Part shown: positions 4,233 to 5,315 of the stretch, piece after piece
Numbering within the stretch: the first letter of the stretch is position 1
Layout of the letters: each line of letters opens with the position of its first letter
NCBI GenBank assembly: GCA_026995985.1
Contig: JALWNF010000087.1
Location: 1 to 5,315, forward strand
Direction of reading: 5' to 3'
DNA: 5,315 bases
Source: Campylobacteraceae bacterium
GTDB taxonomy: Bacteria; Campylobacterota; Campylobacteria; Campylobacterales; Sulfurovaceae
The notes under the pieces: model-generated
Seen by the model: only the letters and a program-made list of their open reading frames with translations
What the model was told of the DNA's origin: nothing
Database searches by the model: none
Program-made: the position numbers and the translations under genes

Positions 4233-5315
4233 AACTCCTCCATAAATGGGTCAGGGTCAAACTCTTCCATATTGTAGACACCCTCTGCTTTCCATTTTCC
4301 TTCAAGCATAAGTTTTGCTCCAATCATGGCAGGAACACCTGTAGTGTAGCTTACTGCTTGGCTCATAACCTCTTTGTAGCACTCCTCATGGTCGCTTACT
4401 TGGTAGATGTAAACCGTTTTCTCTTTGCCATCTTTTATACCTTTTGCGTAGATACCTATGTTTGTCTTACCTTTAGTTCTCTCTCCTAGTGAGGCTGGGT
4501 CTGGAAGGAGAGTCTTTAAAAATTGGATTGGAACAATTTTGCAACCATTGTGTTCTACCTCCTCTATACCTAACATTCCAACATTCTCTAAACACTTCAT
4601 GTGAGTAAGGTAGCTCTGCCCAAATGTCATAAAGAAACGAATACGCTTTAGCCCTTTAATATGTTTAACCAAAGACTCCATCTCTTCATGGTAGAGTAGG
4701 TAGGAGTCTTTTTTACCAACCTCTGGGTAGTCCCAAACCTGCATAATCTCCATAGGTTTTGTCTCTATCCACTCTCCATTCTCCCAATAGCGACCATTTG
4801 CACTTACCTCACGTAGGTTAATTTCAGGATTAAAGTTGGTAGCAAATGGGTAGCCGTGGTCTCCTGCGTTACAATCTAAGATGTCAATAGTGTGAATCTC
4901 ATCAAAGTAGTGCTTTTGAGCATAGGCACAAAAGACATTAGTAACACCAGGGTCAAATCCACTCCCTAAAAGCCCCATAATCTTAGCTTTTTTAAATGCC
5001 TCATCTCTTGCCCACTGCTCTTTATACTCAAATTTGGCTGTATCTGGGTGTTCGTAGTTGGCTGTATCTAGGTAGTCAACTCCACACTCTACACAAGCGT
5101 CCATAATGGTTAAGTCTTGATAAGGAAGTGCAACATTAATAACAACATCAGGTTTAACACGGTTAAAAAGCTCCACTAGCTCCTCAATACTATCTGCATT
5201 GACAGAGGCTGTTTTAATCTCTACTCCTACTCTATCTTTAACATTTTTTGCAATCTGTTCACACTTACTAAGGGTTCTACTTGCAAGGGTAATCTCTCCA
5301 AAGGTATTGCTATTC
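4193..5315 (-). CDS. Carboxynorspermidine/carboxyspermidine dehydrogenase (saccharopine dehydrogenase family), N-terminus cut
   Basis: The family enzyme condenses aspartate semialdehyde with putrescine or diaminopropane and reduces the product with NADPH to carboxyspermidine or carboxynorspermidine. A decarboxylase then makes (nor)spermidine. This is the spermidine route of Campylobacterota and Vibrio. The frame is open to the window edge: 46 codons beginning NSNTFGEITLASRTL precede the GTG at 5176, which is therefore an internal valine. About 373 residues are present, and only some 20 with the nucleotide-binding GxGGVG loop should be missing. Landmarks include VINVALPYQDLTIMDACVEC, YLDTANYEHPD, GLLGSGFDPGVTNVFCAYAQ, DCNAGDHGYPFATNFNPE, FFMTFGQSYLTHMKCL, LLPDPASLGERTKGKTNIGI, VSYTTGVPAMIGAKLMLEGK and FDPDPFMEELM. 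The C-terminus is the duplicated segment. The promoter is outside the window. Family identity is firm; the exact polyamine substrate is inferred. Confidence 0.93.
   Translation of the reverse strand, partial: NSNTFGEITLASRTLSKCEQIAKNVKDRVGVEIKTASVNADSIEELVELFNRVKPDVVINVALPYQDLTIMDACVECGVDYLDTANYEHPDTAKFEYKEQWARDEAFKKAKIMGLLGSGFDPGVTNVFCAYAQKHYFDEIHTIDILDCNAGDHGYPFATNFNPEINLREVSANGRYWENGEWIETKPMEIMQVWDYPEVGKKDSYLLYHEEMESLVKHIKGLKRIRFFMTFGQSYLTHMKCLENVGMLGIEEVEHNGCKIVPIQFLKTLLPDPASLGERTKGKTNIGIYAKGIKDGKEKTVYIYQVSDHEECYKEVMSQAVSYTTGVPAMIGAKLMLEGKWKAEGVYNMEEFDPDPFMEELMVQGLPWKIRED

Noticed and set aside
5174..5176. GTG as start of the dehydrogenase
   Set aside because: The frame and family-like sequence continue 46 codons upstream to the window edge, so the GTG is internal.
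1..5315. tRNA or rRNA genes, CRISPR array
   Set aside because: No tRNA-like arm pattern with T-loop sequence, no rRNA stretch, and no regularly spaced short repeats were found.

Overview
The window reads as chromosomal DNA of a Campylobacterota (formerly Epsilonproteobacteria), probably Sulfurovum- or Sulfurimonas-like. The evidence is the AT-rich composition, tight gene packing, TATAAT/extended -10 promoters in AT-rich DNA without clear -35 boxes, and above all the Campylobacterota-type carboxynorspermidine dehydrogenase at the right end. Genus is an inference; no rRNA is present.

Layout. Positions 1-739 hold the C-terminal part of murA (peptidoglycan synthesis). Its stop codon lies inside a 10-bp stem-loop. 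This loop also closes a 35-residue single-pass membrane protein on the minus strand (761-868), which has its own ribosome binding site and -10 box. Positions 1013-1873 encode a multi-pass membrane protein that I cannot assign. The right end (4193-5315, minus strand) is a carboxynorspermidine/carboxyspermidine dehydrogenase of the alternative spermidine pathway, lacking only about its first 20 residues at the window edge.

Between these housekeeping genes lies the most interesting part. The last 13 codons, stop included, of the dehydrogenase occur twice: at the real end of the gene (4193-4232) and as an orphan fragment directly abutting the membrane gene (1870-1909). The 40-bp direct repeats differ at three positions, and all three keep the coding meaning (two synonymous, one K/R). 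This is what an element would leave if it inserted at the 3' end of the gene and supplied its own replacement end. The 2.3-kb interval carries accessory cargo only: a remnant of an Rpn-family (PD-(D/E)XK) nuclease gene, a two-gene toxin-antitoxin module with a PIN-domain toxin, a BrnA/CopG-type antitoxin gene shifted out of frame at an A8 run, and a 325-residue helix-turn-helix protein whose second half recalls the C-terminal part of AbiEii nucleotidyltransferases. The last of these has its own extended -10 promoter and a 19-bp dyad at the start point. No integrase or transposase gene is visible, so how the island moved is open.

In function, the outer genes are independent housekeeping genes. 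The inner genes look like a defence/toxin-antitoxin islet with several broken or recombined parts.
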